Positions 38,001-47,920 of a stretch of 64,000 nucleotides of DNA are shown in pieces (positions within the stretch are counted from its first letter, which is position 1; each line of letters starts with the position of its first letter). Under the pieces are notes generated by a model that searched no databases, was not told the origin of the DNA, and was given only the letters and a program-made list of their open reading frames with translations. Source of the DNA: Gallaecimonas kandeliae (lineage in GTDB: Bacteria > Pseudomonadota > Gammaproteobacteria > Enterobacterales > Gallaecimonadaceae); NCBI RefSeq assembly GCF_030450055.1, contig NZ_CP118480.1, positions 1,763,415 through 1,827,414 on the forward strand, read 5' to 3'. The position numbers and the translations under genes were made by a program.

Positions 38001-38393
38001 GGCCGGGCTTTATCCGGCCGCCACGTGCTCTGCATCGACAACGAAGAGGCCATATTGCAGGCCATGCGCTCCTTGCTCGGCGGCTGGAACATGAGGGTCA
38101 GCACGGCCCGCAGCCGCAGCGAGGCACAAGAGGTCTTGGCCGGGGAAGAGGTGGACATGGTGCTGGCCGACTACCACCTGGACGGCGGCGACGACGGCCT
38201 CTCGGTGATGCAGGCGCTAAGGGAACGTCAGGGCGGGCACTTGCCGGGGATCCTCATCACCGCCGACACCCGTCAGGAGCTGATCAGCGAGACCCAGCAG
38301 GCGGGCTTTGGCTATATGGCCAAGATGGTCAAGCCGGCGGCACTGCGTGCCATGATGGATCAGGCACTGGGCCGAGGCTCTGCAAGGCGATGA
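35055..38393 (+). CDS. crbS: CrbS-like hybrid histidine kinase with SSS-transporter domain
   Basis: The 1112-residue protein starts with an SSS-type membrane domain of about 12-13 segments (residues 1-475), then a linker, a PAS-like sensor (SVVDRDLHLVAWNRRYLELF), a histidine-kinase core with phospho-acceptor GHDLMQPLNAAR (His about 762), N box NFLTNAFRYA, and a C-terminal receiver with Asp in VLADYHLD (about 1037) and Lys in MVKPAALRA. This architecture is that of CrbS, which with CrbR controls acs in Vibrio and Pseudomonas. The start at 35055 follows GGGAGG. It is divergent from yjcH-actP and converges on the crbR-like gene. Confidence 0.88.
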   Translation: MPVWLMGLCALGYVLALFAVAYWGDRHSSGFGPTGRKVIYALSLAVYCSSWSFLGTVGQAHRSLWSFLPVYLGPLALFALGYPLLKKLVRTSQDQSITSIADLLAARYGKSQLLAVTVTLIAIVASLPYIALQLKAMVMGFKLLARSWPLPDLVIAGVVAVALVLFTSLFGTRKLDATEHHPGLMLAMAFESVVKLVALVLVALVVVYSSFDGFGDLLTQVLVTHSVGTDQDSSLPAVLSQSLVGAGAFLCLPRLFHVMVVENQEPRDLKTARWLFSLYLVLMALPVLPLTFAGSLVAFPGQSPDGYVISLPLVQGHPWVAALALLGAISASTSMVVVAAVTIAIMVSNEMVVPLMLKTGQMAGRNFEGFSRLLLRLRRFIILLLMTLGFVTYWLLGQQEGLAGFGLFAFGAFAQLAPALVGGLYWSQGHRKGVFLGLIAGFGSWWALSGLWLSSYVIVLSLVINAMVYVLSSMALRAGVRDRLQAAAFVSHAASPGGRHQGHLSVQDLRLLVSRFVGPERAERMLDRYCRDSGIIISAMPRLSPDELLSEAERLMASVIGASSAALVLRSALEGRDIGLDDVVTLVDEATEQLHFSRELLQGAIEHASEGMSVVDRDLHLVAWNRRYLELFDYPPGFIYAGRSVADLIRFNAERGWCGPGDMEEHVARRVNFMKEGSPHSSERSRPDGRVIKLQGNPMPGGGFVMTFSDITPYRQAEKILKEANEALEDRVEERTRELQAAKAAADKANQGKSRFLAACGHDLMQPLNAARLFVSALSQRVETGTEQAMLLDNTKSSLKAAGELLTDLLDISKLDAGTMKVRRLHFPMREVLDNLANEFKALADEQQIEFRWVGSSAIVDSDKMLLRRIVQNFLTNAFRYARGGKVLLGTRRQGQDLCIEVWDNGPGIAQEHLASIFEEFKRFDKGEKGLGLGLAIADRMSRILGHSLAVRSWEGRGSMFSVRVPRSRSASPEVQPVMTVNGRALSGRHVLCIDNEEAILQAMRSLLGGWNMRVSTARSRSEAQEVLAGEEVDMVLADYHLDGGDDGLSVMQALRERQGGHLPGILITADTRQELISETQQAGFGYMAKMVKPAALRAMMDQALGRGSARR

Positions 38394-38994
38394 CGGCCTG
38401 GGTGCGGTTGCGCACGTCCAGCTTTCGGAAGATGGCGGTGGCGTGGGCCTTGATGGTGGCCTCGGAGACCCCCAGTTCATAGGCGATCTGCTTGTTGAGC
38501 AGGCCGTCGGCGAACATCACCAGCACCTTGTACTGCTGTGGCGTCAGGGCGGCCAGGCCTTCCGCCAGCCTGGTTTCCTGATCGCAGGGCGCGTCCGGCA
38601 CGAAGCCGGGGGGGAACCAGTTGTCCCCCGCCAATACCGCCTTGAGGGCCTGGCCTATGGCGTCGGCGTTGGCGGACTTGGGCACGAACCCCTGGGCGCC
38701 GTGATGGTAGGCGCGGTTGACGCTGCTGTCGTCCTCATGGGCGGAAAGCACCACCACCGGCAGGGCCGGGTGCTGCTGGCGCAGCAGGATGAGGCTGGAA
38801 AAGCCGTTGGCCCCCGGCATGGTCAGGTCCAGCAACACCAGATCCGGCAGCCCCTCACCGATAGCCGCTTCCATGGCCTGGACGTCCGCCGCCTCGCGGA
38901 TGACGGCACCGGGCAGGGCCGCCTCTATGGTCAGGCGGACAGCCGCGCGCAGCAGCGGGTGGTCATCGGCTATCAGGATCTGGACCTGGTTCAT
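38329..38994 (-). CDS. crbR: CrbR-like LuxR-type response regulator
   Basis: The 221-residue protein has a receiver domain (ILIADDHPLLR, phospho-acceptor Asp56 in VLLDLTMPG, Lys106 in VPKSANA) and a C-terminal LuxR/NarL-type helix-turn-helix (LTPQQYKVLVMFADGLLNKQIAYELGVSEATIKAH). Adjacent to a CrbS-like kinase it is the expected partner regulator of acs. The two reading frames overlap tail-to-tail by 65 bp (38329-38393). The start ATG 38994 is typical of the family. Confidence 0.85.
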   Translation of the reverse strand: MNQVQILIADDHPLLRAAVRLTIEAALPGAVIREAADVQAMEAAIGEGLPDLVLLDLTMPGANGFSSLILLRQQHPALPVVVLSAHEDDSSVNRAYHHGAQGFVPKSANADAIGQALKAVLAGDNWFPPGFVPDAPCDQETRLAEGLAALTPQQYKVLVMFADGLLNKQIAYELGVSEATIKAHATAIFRKLDVRNRTQAVIALQSLGPVPDPSWHAVPPA

Positions 38995-39156
38995 GGGCAC
39001 TTTCGGCTTATAGGATCGGCAGCTTGAGTGTATCGGCAATGTTGCAGCAAAAAAAGTACGGCAGGCGCTGTCCGGTCGGGATAAGGTATCGAGCGGTCGT
39101 TCCGGGGGCTGAGGCACCGGGAGCGCCAATCCAATAGAAGAAAAGGAAATGTAAAA

Positions 39157-39867
39157 GTGAGCCATGGCCGTTACAGCGAGATAGTGGTGTTGACCGGCGC
39201 CGGGATCAGCGCCGAGTCCGGGATCCGCACCTTCAGGGACCAAGGGGGGCTCTGGGAGTCCCATCGCCTGGAGGACGTGGCCACCCCCGAAGCCTTCCAC
39301 CGCGACCCGGCCCTGGTCCAGCGTTTCTACAACGAGCGCCGCGCCCAGCTGCCCCTGGTCAAACCCAACCCTGCCCACCTGGCCCTGGCGGAGCTGGAGA
39401 AGGCCATTCCCGGCACCCTCATCGTCACCCAGAACATCGACGATCTCCACGAGCGGGCCGGCAGCCATCACCTCATCCACATGCACGGCGAGCTGACCAA
39501 GGCCCGCTGCGTCAAGACAGGGCAGTTGTTCCGGGTCACAGAACCCCTCACCGAGCACAGCCTCTGCACCTGCTGCGTGCCGGCCAGCGTGCTGCGGCCC
39601 CATGTGGTCTGGTTCGGGGAGATGCCTTTGGGGATGGACAGGATCTTCCAGGCCCTGGCCCAGTGCGATCTCTTCATCGCCATAGGCACATCTGGGCAGG
39701 TCTACCCGGCGGCAGGCTTTGTCGACGAGGCCGTGGCCCAGGGCGCCCACAGCATCGAGATCAACGCCGACAGCTCCCATGTCAGCCACCGCTTTCATGA
39801 GCACCGCCGCGGCATGGCGGCGGTGGAAGTGCCCAAACTGGTGGCCGAACTTATCGGCCGGCGTTGA
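39157..39867 (+). CDS. cobB: NAD-dependent protein deacylase CobB (sirtuin)
   Basis: CobB removes acyl groups from lysines using NAD; in E. coli and Salmonella it reactivates acetylated Acs. The 236-residue protein has [47 protein letters not shown] with the catalytic histidine, zinc-site cysteines (RCVKTG, CTCC) and the [11 protein letters not shown] segment. Translation starts at GTG 39157, with AGGAA upstream. Its location beside the acs/actP/CrbS block fits this role. It overlaps the next gene by 17 bp tail-to-tail. Confidence 0.95.
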   Translation: MSHGRYSEIVVLTGAGISAESGIRTFRDQGGLWESHRLEDVATPEAFHRDPALVQRFYNERRAQLPLVKPNPAHLALAELEKAIPGTLIVTQNIDDLHERAGSHHLIHMHGELTKARCVKTGQLFRVTEPLTEHSLCTCCVPASVLRPHVVWFGEMPLGMDRIFQALAQCDLFIAIGTSGQVYPAAGFVDEAVAQGAHSIEINADSSHVSHRFHEHRRGMAAVEVPKLVAELIGRR

Positions 39868-40783
39868 GGCCACCCAGGAAGGCGCGGATCTGCTGCTGTA
39901 TCTCGCCGGCGCGGCTGTAGAACATCTCATGGCCGCTGCCGGCGAAGGGCACCAGCTTGGCGCCGGGGATATGGGCCAGCACGGCGGTGGCATTGCCGAA
40001 GGGCACCACCTGGTCATCCAGCCCGTGGAGGATCAGGGTAGGGCAGGAGGTGATGGGCTGGGGCAGGGGTTTTAGCTGTTGGAACTGGGCCACGTCGTTG
40101 CGCAGCCCCGCCTCGAAGTGGGGGAACAGCGCCAGGTATTCCCCGAAGTCCTCGGCCATCTTGTCGTCGTTGTCCACCAGTTGCGGGAAGAGGTGGCGGA
40201 ACAGGGGGCCTGAGGCCAGCCAGGTCAGGTAGTTGTTGTCCAGGGCCCATTCCAGCAGCCGGCCATAGCCGGTCTTCTGCTCGCCGTCGCTGGAGATCGG
40301 CAGCGCCAATGCTTCGATCAGCACCAGGGCCCGGCACTGGTTGGGGTGGCGATGGACAAAAGCCAGGGCCGAGGGGCCGCCACCGGATATCCCCACCACC
40401 ACCACCTTGCCCAGGTGCAGCTCATCAGCCAAAGAAGAAAAGGCATCGGCCTGGGCTGCCGGGGTCTTGCCGGTACTCAGGGGGCTGCGCATATAGCCTG
40501 GCCTGCTGGCGGACACCAGGCGGTAGCCGCTGGTGAAAAGACCGTCGTAAAGGGCGAAGTTGAGGTTGCCGCGGTAGCTGGACGGGGTGCCGTGGAACTG
40601 CAGCACCGGTACGCCGCTACCCTTGCTCTGGTATTCCAGGGGGCCTGAGGGGGTGTCGAGGAGCCGGCTGCCGGCCGCCCATTTATGGTAGGCGGCTTGC
40701 TGGAAGTCTTTGTAATAGTTGTAACTTAGGCCGAAGGCGGCCATCAACACCAGGGCCATGACCAGAAAGATACGCTTGAACAT
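39851..40783 (-). CDS. Alpha/beta-fold hydrolase, membrane-anchored or secreted
   Basis: The 310-residue protein has an N-terminal hydrophobic segment ([19 protein letters not shown]), then an alpha/beta-hydrolase domain with oxyanion-hole QFHGTPSSY, nucleophile elbow GISGGGPSA (Ser), catalytic Asp in [11 protein letters not shown] and His in GSGHEMF. The catalytic triad is complete. The substrate is unknown; annotation as an esterase would be a guess. ATG 40783 lies after GGGAGG. Confidence 0.82.
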   Translation of the reverse strand: MFKRIFLVMALVLMAAFGLSYNYYKDFQQAAYHKWAAGSRLLDTPSGPLEYQSKGSGVPVLQFHGTPSSYRGNLNFALYDGLFTSGYRLVSASRPGYMRSPLSTGKTPAAQADAFSSLADELHLGKVVVVGISGGGPSALAFVHRHPNQCRALVLIEALALPISSDGEQKTGYGRLLEWALDNNYLTWLASGPLFRHLFPQLVDNDDKMAEDFGEYLALFPHFEAGLRNDVAQFQQLKPLPQPITSCPTLILHGLDDQVVPFGNATAVLAHIPGAKLVPFAGSGHEMFYSRAGEIQQQIRAFLGGLNAGR

Positions 40784-40821
40784 AGGGCCTCCCACAACAG
40801 CCTCATTTCAAGCATAGTCCC

Positions 40822-40847
40822 AAAGAAAAGGGCCCCATGGGGCCCTT
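40822..40847 (-). terminator. Terminator of the potABCD operon
   Basis: AAGGGCCCC and GGGGCCCTT form a perfect 9-bp stem around AT. On the minus strand it runs into TTTTCTTTG, a few bases past the potD stop. Confidence 0.9.
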
Positions 40848-40850
40848 GGC

Positions 40851-41894
40851 TTATTTGCCGGTTTTCAGCTTGGTCCAGTAGGACTCGTAGAGGCTGATGG
40901 CGTCCCCCACATCGGTCTGGAATTCGCCCTTGGCGACGATGTCCTTGCTGGGGAAGATCACCGGCGAGTTCTTGAGCTCGTCCGGCAGCAGGGCCCGGCC
41001 CGGCACGTTGGGGGTGGCGTAGCCAACGTACTCGACGCAGGCCTTGGCCACTTGTGGGCGCATCATGTAGTTGATGAACTGCAGGGCGGCGTCAGGGTGC
41101 TCGGCGTGGGAGGGGACGGCGAAGGAGTCGACCCAGAAGATGGCGCCTTCCTTGGGATAGACGTAGGCCAGCTTGCCCCCTTCCTTGTTGGCCATGTAGA
41201 CCTCGCCGTTCCAGATCATGCCGATGTCCACGTCACCTGAGAGGTAGGGCATGCGCGGCGCGTCAGAGTTGAACACCTGGGTGTTGGCCACCAGGGGCTT
41301 GAGGGTCTCGTAGGCCTTCTTGATCTGCTCGGGATCCGTGGAATTGGCCGAATAGCCGTTGAGCTTGAGGCCGATCTGGAAGACTTCCCGCACGTCGTCG
41401 GTCAGCAGCAGCTTGCCCTTGTACTCGGGCTTGAACAGATCCTTCCAGCTGGTGATGGCCTTGGGATCGATGTCGTCGGTATTGACGCCGATGGCGGTGG
41501 AACCCCAGAAGTAGGGCACAGAGTACTGGTTGCCCGGATCATAGGCCTTGTTGAGCAGCGCCGGGTCCAGGTTCTTGAAGTTGGCCAGCTTGCTCTTGTC
41601 CAGTTTCTGGATGAGGCCGTCCTTCTGCATCAGGCTGATGTAATAGGTGGAGGGCACCACCACGTCATAGCCGGCGCCTTCGGTGAGCTTGAGCTTGGCG
41701 AACATGGCCTCGTTGGACTCGTAGGTGGTGAGGTTCACCTCGATGCCGGTGTCCTTGGTGAAGTTGTCTATCACCTCTTCGGGTATGTATTCGGACCAGA
41801 CATAGAGATTCAGCGTCTTGTCGGCGGCCTGGGCGCCGAAGGCGGCAGCCCCCATTGCCAGCGCCAGCAGCGCCTGGCGAGCCTGTTTATTCAT
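40851..41894 (-). CDS. potD: Spermidine/putrescine-binding periplasmic protein PotD
   Basis: The 347-residue protein binds polyamines and delivers them to PotABC. The signal peptide is ARQALLALAMGAAAFGAQA, and the mature protein starts ADKTLNLYVWSEYIPEEV, as in E. coli PotD. The ATG at 41894 overlaps the potC stop as ATGA. It is the last gene of potABCD. Confidence 0.93.
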   Translation of the reverse strand: MNKQARQALLALAMGAAAFGAQAADKTLNLYVWSEYIPEEVIDNFTKDTGIEVNLTTYESNEAMFAKLKLTEGAGYDVVVPSTYYISLMQKDGLIQKLDKSKLANFKNLDPALLNKAYDPGNQYSVPYFWGSTAIGVNTDDIDPKAITSWKDLFKPEYKGKLLLTDDVREVFQIGLKLNGYSANSTDPEQIKKAYETLKPLVANTQVFNSDAPRMPYLSGDVDIGMIWNGEVYMANKEGGKLAYVYPKEGAIFWVDSFAVPSHAEHPDAALQFINYMMRPQVAKACVEYVGYATPNVPGRALLPDELKNSPVIFPSKDIVAKGEFQTDVGDAISLYESYWTKLKTGK

Positions 41895-42658
41895 TTTTTC
41901 TCCCTCATCAACCATTGCGACAACAGCACCATTAGCAGGGACGTGCCCAGCATGACGGTGGCCAGGGCGTTCACCTCAGGGGACACCCCGACCTTGACCA
42001 TGGAATAGATCTTGATGGGCAGGACGTCGAAGCTGGGGCCCGTCACGAAGCTGGAGATGATGACGTCATCCAGCGACAGCGTAAAGCTTAGCAGCCAACC
42101 CCCGGCGATGGCCGGTTTTGCCAGTGGCATCAGGATCTTGCGAAAAACCACGAATTCGCTGGCGCCGAGATCCCGGGCCGCTTCCACCATCCGCACATCA
42201 AAGCCCTTGAGCCGCGAATAGACGGTGACCACCACGAAGGGCAGGCAGAAGGTGATGTGGGCGAACAGCAGCGGCCAGAAGCCCTGGCCCAGGCCGATCA
42301 GCACGAACAGCGCCAGGAAGGACACGGCCATGACGATGTCCGGGGACATCATCACCACGAACAGCAAGGTGGACAGCAGCCCCTTGCCCTTGAACTGGTA
42401 GCGGAACAGGGCCACCGCCGCCAGGGTGCCGATGAGCGCCGCGAAGCTGGCCGCCAAGAGGGCGATCAGCAGCGAATGGCCGGCCGCCGTCATCAGGCCG
42501 TGGTTGTGCCAGAGCTTGTCGAACCATTGCCAGGTAAAGCCTTTCCAGCTGAGGCCGAAGCGCTGCTTGTTGAAAGCGTTGACCAGCAGTATGGCGATGG
42601 GCACATAGAGGTAGACCAGCACCAGGGCCAGCACGGCGGTGCGCAGCAGCTTAGCCAT
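41891..42658 (-). CDS. potC: Spermidine/putrescine ABC transporter permease PotC
   Basis: The 255-residue inner-membrane permease has six predicted segments and the EAA motif in MVEAARDLGASEFVVFRKILMP, which contacts PotA. It overlaps potB by 8 bp and potD by 4 bp. Confidence 0.93.
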   Translation of the reverse strand: MAKLLRTAVLALVLVYLYVPIAILLVNAFNKQRFGLSWKGFTWQWFDKLWHNHGLMTAAGHSLLIALLAASFAALIGTLAAVALFRYQFKGKGLLSTLLFVVMMSPDIVMAVSFLALFVLIGLGQGFWPLLFAHITFCLPFVVVTVYSRLKGFDVRMVEAARDLGASEFVVFRKILMPLAKPAIAGGWLLSFTLSLDDVIISSFVTGPSFDVLPIKIYSMVKVGVSPEVNALATVMLGTSLLMVLLSQWLMREKK

Positions 42659-43511
42659 CCAGGGCCTCCTTGCGGTTGATGCGCTTGGCCGCCTGCCAGT
42701 AGAGCCAGAGCAGCAGGCCCATGAAGACAGTGATCACCACGCTGGCCGCCGAGCCGAAGGGCCAATCCTGCACCAGGAGGATCTGGCGTTTGATGATGTT
42801 GCCCACCAGCATGTCCTTGGCGCCGCCCAACAGATCCGAGACGTAGAACATGCCCATGGCCGGCAGGAATACCAGCAGGCAGCCCGCCACTATGCCGGGG
42901 GCCGTCAGGGGCAGTACCACGTGGATGAAGGTGCGCAACTTGCCGGCGCCGAGATCGGCAGCCGCCTCCAGCAAGCGGCCGTCCAGTTTTTCGATGGCAC
43001 TGTAAAGGGGCAGTACCATGAATGGCAGTAGTATGTAGACCAGGCCAAAGATGACGGCGCCATTACTGTAAAGCCAGGTGATGGGTTCCTGGATAAGGCC
43101 GGTGGCCAGCAGGGCCCCGTTCAAAAGGCCTTTCTTGCCCAGCAGTATCTTGATGGCATAAGTGCGGATCAGACTGTTGGTCCAGAAGGGCACCACCACC
43201 AGGAACAGCATCAGCGGCCGCCATTTGGGGCTGAGCCGGGCGATGCAAAAGGCGAAGGGGTAGCCCACCGCCAGGCAGATGCAAGTGGCGGTGGCCGAGA
43301 GCTTGATGGACAGCCAGAGCACCTCGGCATAGAGGGGGTCCAGCAGGCGGGCGTAGCTGCCGAGGCTGAGCGGCAGCGCCACCAGGGACTTGTCGCCCTT
43401 GGACAGGAAGCTGGAGGCCAGGATCATCAGGTTGGGCATCAGCACGAACAGCAACAGCCAGCCGCTGATGAGGCCTATGGCCCAGAAACGGAAAGACTTA
43501 AGCCTCTGCAT
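42651..43511 (-). CDS. potB: Spermidine/putrescine ABC transporter permease PotB
   Basis: The 286-residue permease has six segments and the EAA-type motif [22 protein letters not shown]. It pairs with PotC to form the channel. It overlaps the potA 3' end by 14 bp. Confidence 0.93.
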   Translation of the reverse strand: MQRLKSFRFWAIGLISGWLLLFVLMPNLMILASSFLSKGDKSLVALPLSLGSYARLLDPLYAEVLWLSIKLSATATCICLAVGYPFAFCIARLSPKWRPLMLFLVVVPFWTNSLIRTYAIKILLGKKGLLNGALLATGLIQEPITWLYSNGAVIFGLVYILLPFMVLPLYSAIEKLDGRLLEAAADLGAGKLRTFIHVVLPLTAPGIVAGCLLVFLPAMGMFYVSDLLGGAKDMLVGNIIKRQILLVQDWPFGSAASVVITVFMGLLLWLYWQAAKRINRKEALDG

Positions 43512-44598
43512 CGGCCAACACCACTTCCCAGTTGGGTACCCAGCTCACGACCACCGACTCGTTGAGGCCGTGGTCGAAGTCGGGGTCGTCCTCGTCGAAA
43601 AACTCGGAAACCTGGATGCGGTTGCCGTCGCTGAGCTCCACTAGGGAGTCCAGGGTGGCGCCCTTGTAGGTGCGCTCTATCACCCGGCCCGCCAGGCCCT
43701 GCTCGGGGGCCACGGCATCGAGGCGCAAGTCTTCCGGCCTCAGCATCACCTTGACCGCCTGGCCATCGCTGACGGCGTCGTTGTCCCCCACCTCGAAATG
43801 CTGGCCGAGGATCTCGACGGCCAGGCGGCCGTCCTTTCGGCCCAGCACTGTGGCGTCGAAGATGTTGATCTCGCCGATGAAGCGGGCCACGAAGAGGCTC
43901 TTGGGCGTCTCGTAGATCTCCCGCGGCGTACCCAGCTGCTCGGCGCGGCCGCCGTTCATCACCAGGATGCGGTCCGACATGGACAGGGCTTCTTCCTGGT
44001 CGTGAGTGACGAACACGAAGGTGATGCCGAGGCGGCGCTGCAGCTGCTTGAGCTCCCACTGCATGGCCTTGCGCAGCTTGTAATCGAGGGCCGAGAGGGA
44101 CTCGTCCAGCAGCAGCACCTTGGGCTTGTTGACCACGGCCCTGGCGATAGCCACCCGCTGCTGCTGGCCGCCAGAGAGCTGGTGGGGCTTGCGCTTGGCA
44201 AAGCCGTCCAGCTGCACCATTCTCAAGGCTTCCCAGACCCGCTCTTCCAGTTCGCCCTTGGCTACCTTCTGCATTTTTAGGCCGAAGGCGACGTTGTCGA
44301 ACACCGTCATGTGGGGAAAGAGGGCGTAGCTCTGGAAGACGGTATTGACGTTGCGCTTCTCGGCGGGCAGCTCGGTGTTGTCGATTCCGCCGATATGGAC
44401 ACGGCCGGCGTCGACCTCTTCCAGTCCGGCGATAAGGCGCAGCGCCGTCGTCTTGCCGCAGCCGGAGGGGCCGAGGATGGTGAAGAATTCCCCGTCCTGG
44501 ATCTCAAGGTCCAGGCCGGCCAGCACGGCTTTGCCGTCGAAGCGTTTCTCAACGCCTTGGAGCACCACTACCGGTGCCTTGTCTTGGGCTGGGGTCAT
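43498..44598 (-). CDS. potA: Spermidine/putrescine ABC transporter ATPase PotA
   Basis: The 366-residue ATPase has Walker [12 protein letters not shown], signature LSGGQQQR and Walker B VLLLDES, followed by a C-terminal TOBE-type regulatory domain. It powers polyamine import and heads the potABCD operon. I chose the ATG at 44598; the frame is open upstream to 44916 but that stretch overlaps the divergent LysE gene and is not potA-like. Confidence 0.93.
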   Translation of the reverse strand: MTPAQDKAPVVVLQGVEKRFDGKAVLAGLDLEIQDGEFFTILGPSGCGKTTALRLIAGLEEVDAGRVHIGGIDNTELPAEKRNVNTVFQSYALFPHMTVFDNVAFGLKMQKVAKGELEERVWEALRMVQLDGFAKRKPHQLSGGQQQRVAIARAVVNKPKVLLLDESLSALDYKLRKAMQWELKQLQRRLGITFVFVTHDQEEALSMSDRILVMNGGRAEQLGTPREIYETPKSLFVARFIGEINIFDATVLGRKDGRLAVEILGQHFEVGDNDAVSDGQAVKVMLRPEDLRLDAVAPEQGLAGRVIERTYKGATLDSLVELSDGNRIQVSEFFDEDDPDFDHGLNESVVVSWVPNWEVVLADAEA

Positions 44599-44709
44599 AG
44601 GTTGCGCTGCATTTGTCGCCAAAAGGCGGCATTTTAATGAAATGGGCTGGCACTGGTAAGGGCAATAAGGGTAAAAAGCCAGGCAAACCCTGTTAACAGG
44701 CGCCTTCCC

Positions 44710-45330
44710 ATGACACTTGAACAATTCCTGCTCCTGGCCGGGGCCCACCTGCTGGCCGTCATCAGCCCGGGCCCGGATTTCGCCGTGGTCAGCCGCCATG
44801 CCCTGGCCTTTGGCCGGCGCACCGGCATCTGGGTGGCCCTGGGGGTCGGCACCGGCATACTGGTGCACATGAGCTATACGTGGGCCGGGGTGGCGCTGCT
44901 GCTGAAAACCTATCACTGGCTGGAAGTCATCTTCTCCATCGCCGCCGCCACTTACCTCTTGTGGATGGCCTGGGGCGCCCTGCGCTCAAGCCACGGCATG
45001 ACCTTGCAAGGCGAGTCCGGCCTGGCGCCGGCCAGGGGCCAGGCCTTTCGCCGCGGCTTCTTGACCAATGCCCTCAACCCCAAGGCGACCCTCTTTTTCC
45101 TGGCCCTGTTCGGCTCTGTGCTGAACGCCAGCCCCACCGGCTGGCAGATGGTCGGCATCAGCGCCTATCTGGCTTTTGCCACCGGCCTCTGGTTCGTGGT
45201 GCTGAGCTGCCTGCTGACCGCCGGCCCCCTCGGCCGTTTCCTGGCCGACAAGGGCTACTGGATAGACAGGCTGCTGGGGGTTTTCCTGGTGCTGCTGGCA
45301 GGGCGTCTCATTTACGGACTTTTCTGGTAA
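44710..45330 (+). CDS. LysE/RhtB family amino-acid exporter
   Basis: The 206-residue membrane protein has six segments and the family N-terminus with the [15 protein letters not shown] motif. Family members export amino acids such as lysine, homoserine or threonine; the substrate here cannot be told from sequence. It is divergent from potA across about 110 bp that contains a 12-bp palindrome (44689-44700). A terminator follows. Confidence 0.88.
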   Translation: MTLEQFLLLAGAHLLAVISPGPDFAVVSRHALAFGRRTGIWVALGVGTGILVHMSYTWAGVALLLKTYHWLEVIFSIAAATYLLWMAWGALRSSHGMTLQGESGLAPARGQAFRRGFLTNALNPKATLFFLALFGSVLNASPTGWQMVGISAYLAFATGLWFVVLSCLLTAGPLGRFLADKGYWIDRLLGVFLVLLAGRLIYGLFW

Positions 45331-45349
45331 AATAGCCGAATATTGTTGT

Positions 45350-45374
45350 GGGGCGCCTTGGCGCCCCTTGTTTT
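45350..45374 (+). terminator. Terminator of the LysE-family gene
   Basis: GGGGCGCC and GGCGCCCC pair around TT and are followed by TTGTTTT. Confidence 0.85.
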
Positions 45375-45421
45375 CGCGCCGGCTTTACGGGCCGGTCAGC
45401 CGTAGGAAAGAGGAAAATGCC

Positions 45422-46399
45422 ATGGCCCAGTTCGTGGTCGCCGCCCTGTACAAATTCGCCCGCCTTCCCCGTTACCAGTCACTGCAAAAGCCGCTGCTGG
45501 ATCTGATGACCAGCCAGGAGGTCAAAGGCACCCTGCTGCTGGCCGAAGAAGGCATCAACGGCACCGTCTGCGGCCTCCGTGCCGGTATCGATGCCGTCAA
45601 GGCCTTCCTGGACGCCCAGCCGGAATTTGCCGGCATGAGCTACAAGGAATCTTTCAGCGACGAGCAGGCCTTCTACCGCACCAAGGTCAAGCTCAAGAAA
45701 GAGATTGTCACCATGGGCGTCGAGGGCATAGATCCCAACCAGGTGGTGGGTACCTATGTGAAGCCGGCCGACTGGAACGCCCTCATCAGCGACCCGGACG
45801 TGCTGCTGGTGGATACCCGCAACGACTACGAGGTGGCCGTCGGCACCTTCAAGGGCGCCTTGGACCCCGACACCAAGACCTTCCGCGAGTTTCCCGCCTA
45901 CGTGAAGGAGAACCTGGATCCCGCCAAGCACAAGAAGGTGGCCATGTTCTGCACCGGCGGCATCCGCTGCGAGAAATCCACCGCCTACTTGCGGGAGCAG
46001 GGCTTCGAAGAGGTCTACCACCTCGAAGGGGGCATCCTCAAATACCTGGAAGAGGTGCCGGCCGAGCAGAGCCTCTGGGAGGGGGAATGTTTCGTCTTCG
46101 ACCAGCGGGTCACCGTCAAGCACGGCCTGGAGCAGGGCAGTTTCGACCAATGCTTTGCCTGCCGCCGCCCCATCAGCGACGAGGACAAGACCTCAGATAA
46201 ATACCAGCAGGGCATCGCCTGTCCCCATTGCTTTGACGAGATGAGCGAAGAGCAGAAGGCACGCTTTGCCGAGCGCCAGAAGCAAATCGCCCTGGCCAAG
46301 GCCCGCAACCAGGTCCATATTGCCGCCGACGTCGGCGAGCTTAAAGCCCAGAAGGAAGCCCGGCTCGAGGCCCAAAGGCAGGCACAGCAACATGACTGA
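45422..46399 (+). CDS. trhO: tRNA uridine(34) hydroxylase TrhO (rhodanese-related)
   Basis: TrhO makes 5-hydroxyuridine at the wobble position of several tRNAs using oxygen. The 325-residue protein has an N-terminal acylphosphatase-like region ([14 protein letters not shown]), a rhodanese domain with active cysteine in [16 protein letters not shown], and a C-terminal cysteine-containing region ([13 protein letters not shown]). ATG 45422 lies after AGAGGAAA. It overlaps the next gene by 8 bp, so the two are coupled. Confidence 0.92.
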   Translation: MAQFVVAALYKFARLPRYQSLQKPLLDLMTSQEVKGTLLLAEEGINGTVCGLRAGIDAVKAFLDAQPEFAGMSYKESFSDEQAFYRTKVKLKKEIVTMGVEGIDPNQVVGTYVKPADWNALISDPDVLLVDTRNDYEVAVGTFKGALDPDTKTFREFPAYVKENLDPAKHKKVAMFCTGGIRCEKSTAYLREQGFEEVYHLEGGILKYLEEVPAEQSLWEGECFVFDQRVTVKHGLEQGSFDQCFACRRPISDEDKTSDKYQQGIACPHCFDEMSEEQKARFAERQKQIALAKARNQVHIAADVGELKAQKEARLEAQRQAQQHD

Positions 46400-47126
46400 A
46401 CAAGAACAACAGATCCATGTGGGGGGCAGCATAGAGCAGGCCCTCAAAGGGGAGCTGAAGCTGGATATCGGCGCCATCTTCAAGGAAGCCTGGGGCGGCG
46501 CCCGCGGTTTCGACCGTTACCTGGTGGCCCCTTTCCTGATGCTGATCGGCATCTCCCTGGCCCTCGGCGCCGTGCTGATGGAGCTGATGGGGCTCTGGGG
46601 CTGGTCCGTCGAAACGGTTCAAGGCCAGAGTTTGCTGCAACTGGTGCTGGTGGTGATGTTGGCCCCGGCCCTGGCCGGCTTGCAGCTGATGGCGGTGCAC
46701 CTGGTGGTGGGACTCAAGCCGCCGCTGCCGATACTCTGGCACTGGTACCGCCAGGGGCCTGTGCTGAGCCTTGCCGCCCTGATGATGTTGACCTTGGTCA
46801 ACCTGGGGACGGCGCTGTTCATCCTGCCCGGGCTTTTCCTGCAGGTGGCCCTCTGGCCTGTGCTGATGCTGGTGGCGGACAAGGGGCTGTCGCCCATCGC
46901 CGCCATCAAGACGGCGCTTCAGATCAGCCTCAAGTATTTCAGGCCGCTGCTGCTCAGCCAGTTGCTGGCGCTGCTGGCCGTCATCACCGGCGCCCTGACC
47001 TTTGGCCTGGCCATGATCTGGCTGATGCCGCTGTACCTGCGTTTCCAGGGCATCCTCTACCGCGAACTGTTCGGGGTCAGCATGCGCCTGGGCAAGGCAC
47101 AACCTCAGGCCACCTTCAACGCATGA
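46392..47126 (+). CDS. Conserved multi-pass membrane protein of unknown function
   Basis: The 244-residue protein has a charged N-terminus ([19 protein letters not shown]) followed by about five or six membrane segments. It resembles broadly distributed bacterial membrane proteins with no assigned role. It sits between trhO and a Bax-like glucosaminidase, overlapping both by a few bases, so the three genes are likely one transcript. ATG at 46392 lies within the trhO 3' end. Confidence 0.7.
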   Translation: MTEQEQQIHVGGSIEQALKGELKLDIGAIFKEAWGGARGFDRYLVAPFLMLIGISLALGAVLMELMGLWGWSVETVQGQSLLQLVLVVMLAPALAGLQLMAVHLVVGLKPPLPILWHWYRQGPVLSLAALMMLTLVNLGTALFILPGLFLQVALWPVLMLVADKGLSPIAAIKTALQISLKYFRPLLLSQLLALLAVITGALTFGLAMIWLMPLYLRFQGILYRELFGVSMRLGKAQPQATFNA

Positions 47127-47881
47127 TGAGGGCGAGTTTCAAGGCGCCCCTGCTGCTGCTGGGGCTGTTGATGGGGCTGCTGGCCTGGTTGCGCCTGGCC
47201 GGGCCCGAGCCTGCCCGTGGCCTGGGGCCAGGTAACGGGGCAGTGCCGGACTTCAGCCAGTACAACGACGTGGCGGAGAAGAAGAAAGCCTTCTTCGGTT
47301 ACCTGCGTCCCCTGGTGGAGGCGGAAAACGCCCGCATCCTCAGCGAACGCAACCGCCTCAAGACCCTGCTGGCCAAGAAGAAGCTGAGCCTGGCCGAACA
47401 GCAGTGGTTGAGCAGCCTGGCGGACCGCTATGATGTGCCCGAGCCCTTGGACGAGGCCGGCCGCGACATGCTGCTGCGCCGGGTCGACAAGCTGCCGGTT
47501 CCCCTGGTGCTGGTACAGGCCGCCAACGAGTCGGCCTGGGGCACCTCCCGCTTCGCGGTGGAAGGCAACAACTTCTTCGGCCAATGGTGCTACGTGGCAG
47601 GCTGTGGCCTGGTGCCGGAAGAGCGGGATCAGGGCGCCAACCACGAAGTGGCCCGCTTCCCCAATCCCCAGGCGTCGGTGCGCAGCTACATCCACAACAT
47701 CAACACCAATTTTGCCTATAAGGACTTGCGCCAGCTGCGCCAGGCGGCGCGCAGCAAGGGCCTGGATCCCAAGGCCGAAACCCTGGTGCAGGGCCTGGGC
47801 CGTTATTCGGAGCGCGGCGGCGCCTACGTGGACGAGCTGCTGGACATGATTGGCCACAACAGGCGTTACATGGCCGAATAA
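47123..47881 (+). CDS. Bax-like glucosaminidase-domain protein
   Basis: The 252-residue protein has an N-terminal membrane segment (LLLLGLLMGLLAWLRLAG) and a glucosaminidase-fold domain with PLVLVQAANESAWGTSRFA, a likely catalytic Glu, followed by NNFFGQWCY. E. coli Bax shares this layout. It probably hydrolyses peptidoglycan, but activity has not been shown for most members. Start at 47123 overlaps the upstream stop as ATGATG. A terminator follows. Confidence 0.85.
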   Translation: MMRASFKAPLLLLGLLMGLLAWLRLAGPEPARGLGPGNGAVPDFSQYNDVAEKKKAFFGYLRPLVEAENARILSERNRLKTLLAKKKLSLAEQQWLSSLADRYDVPEPLDEAGRDMLLRRVDKLPVPLVLVQAANESAWGTSRFAVEGNNFFGQWCYVAGCGLVPEERDQGANHEVARFPNPQASVRSYIHNINTNFAYKDLRQLRQAARSKGLDPKAETLVQGLGRYSERGGAYVDELLDMIGHNRRYMAE

Positions 47882-47908
47882 AAAAACGCGCCACCAGGCG
47901 CGTTTTTC
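47879..47908. terminator. Bidirectional terminator between the Bax-like gene and ttcA
   Basis: AAAAACGCGCC and GGCGCGTTTTT pair around ACCA between converging genes. Confidence 0.9.
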
Positions 47909-47920
47909 TTTGGGGCTTTC

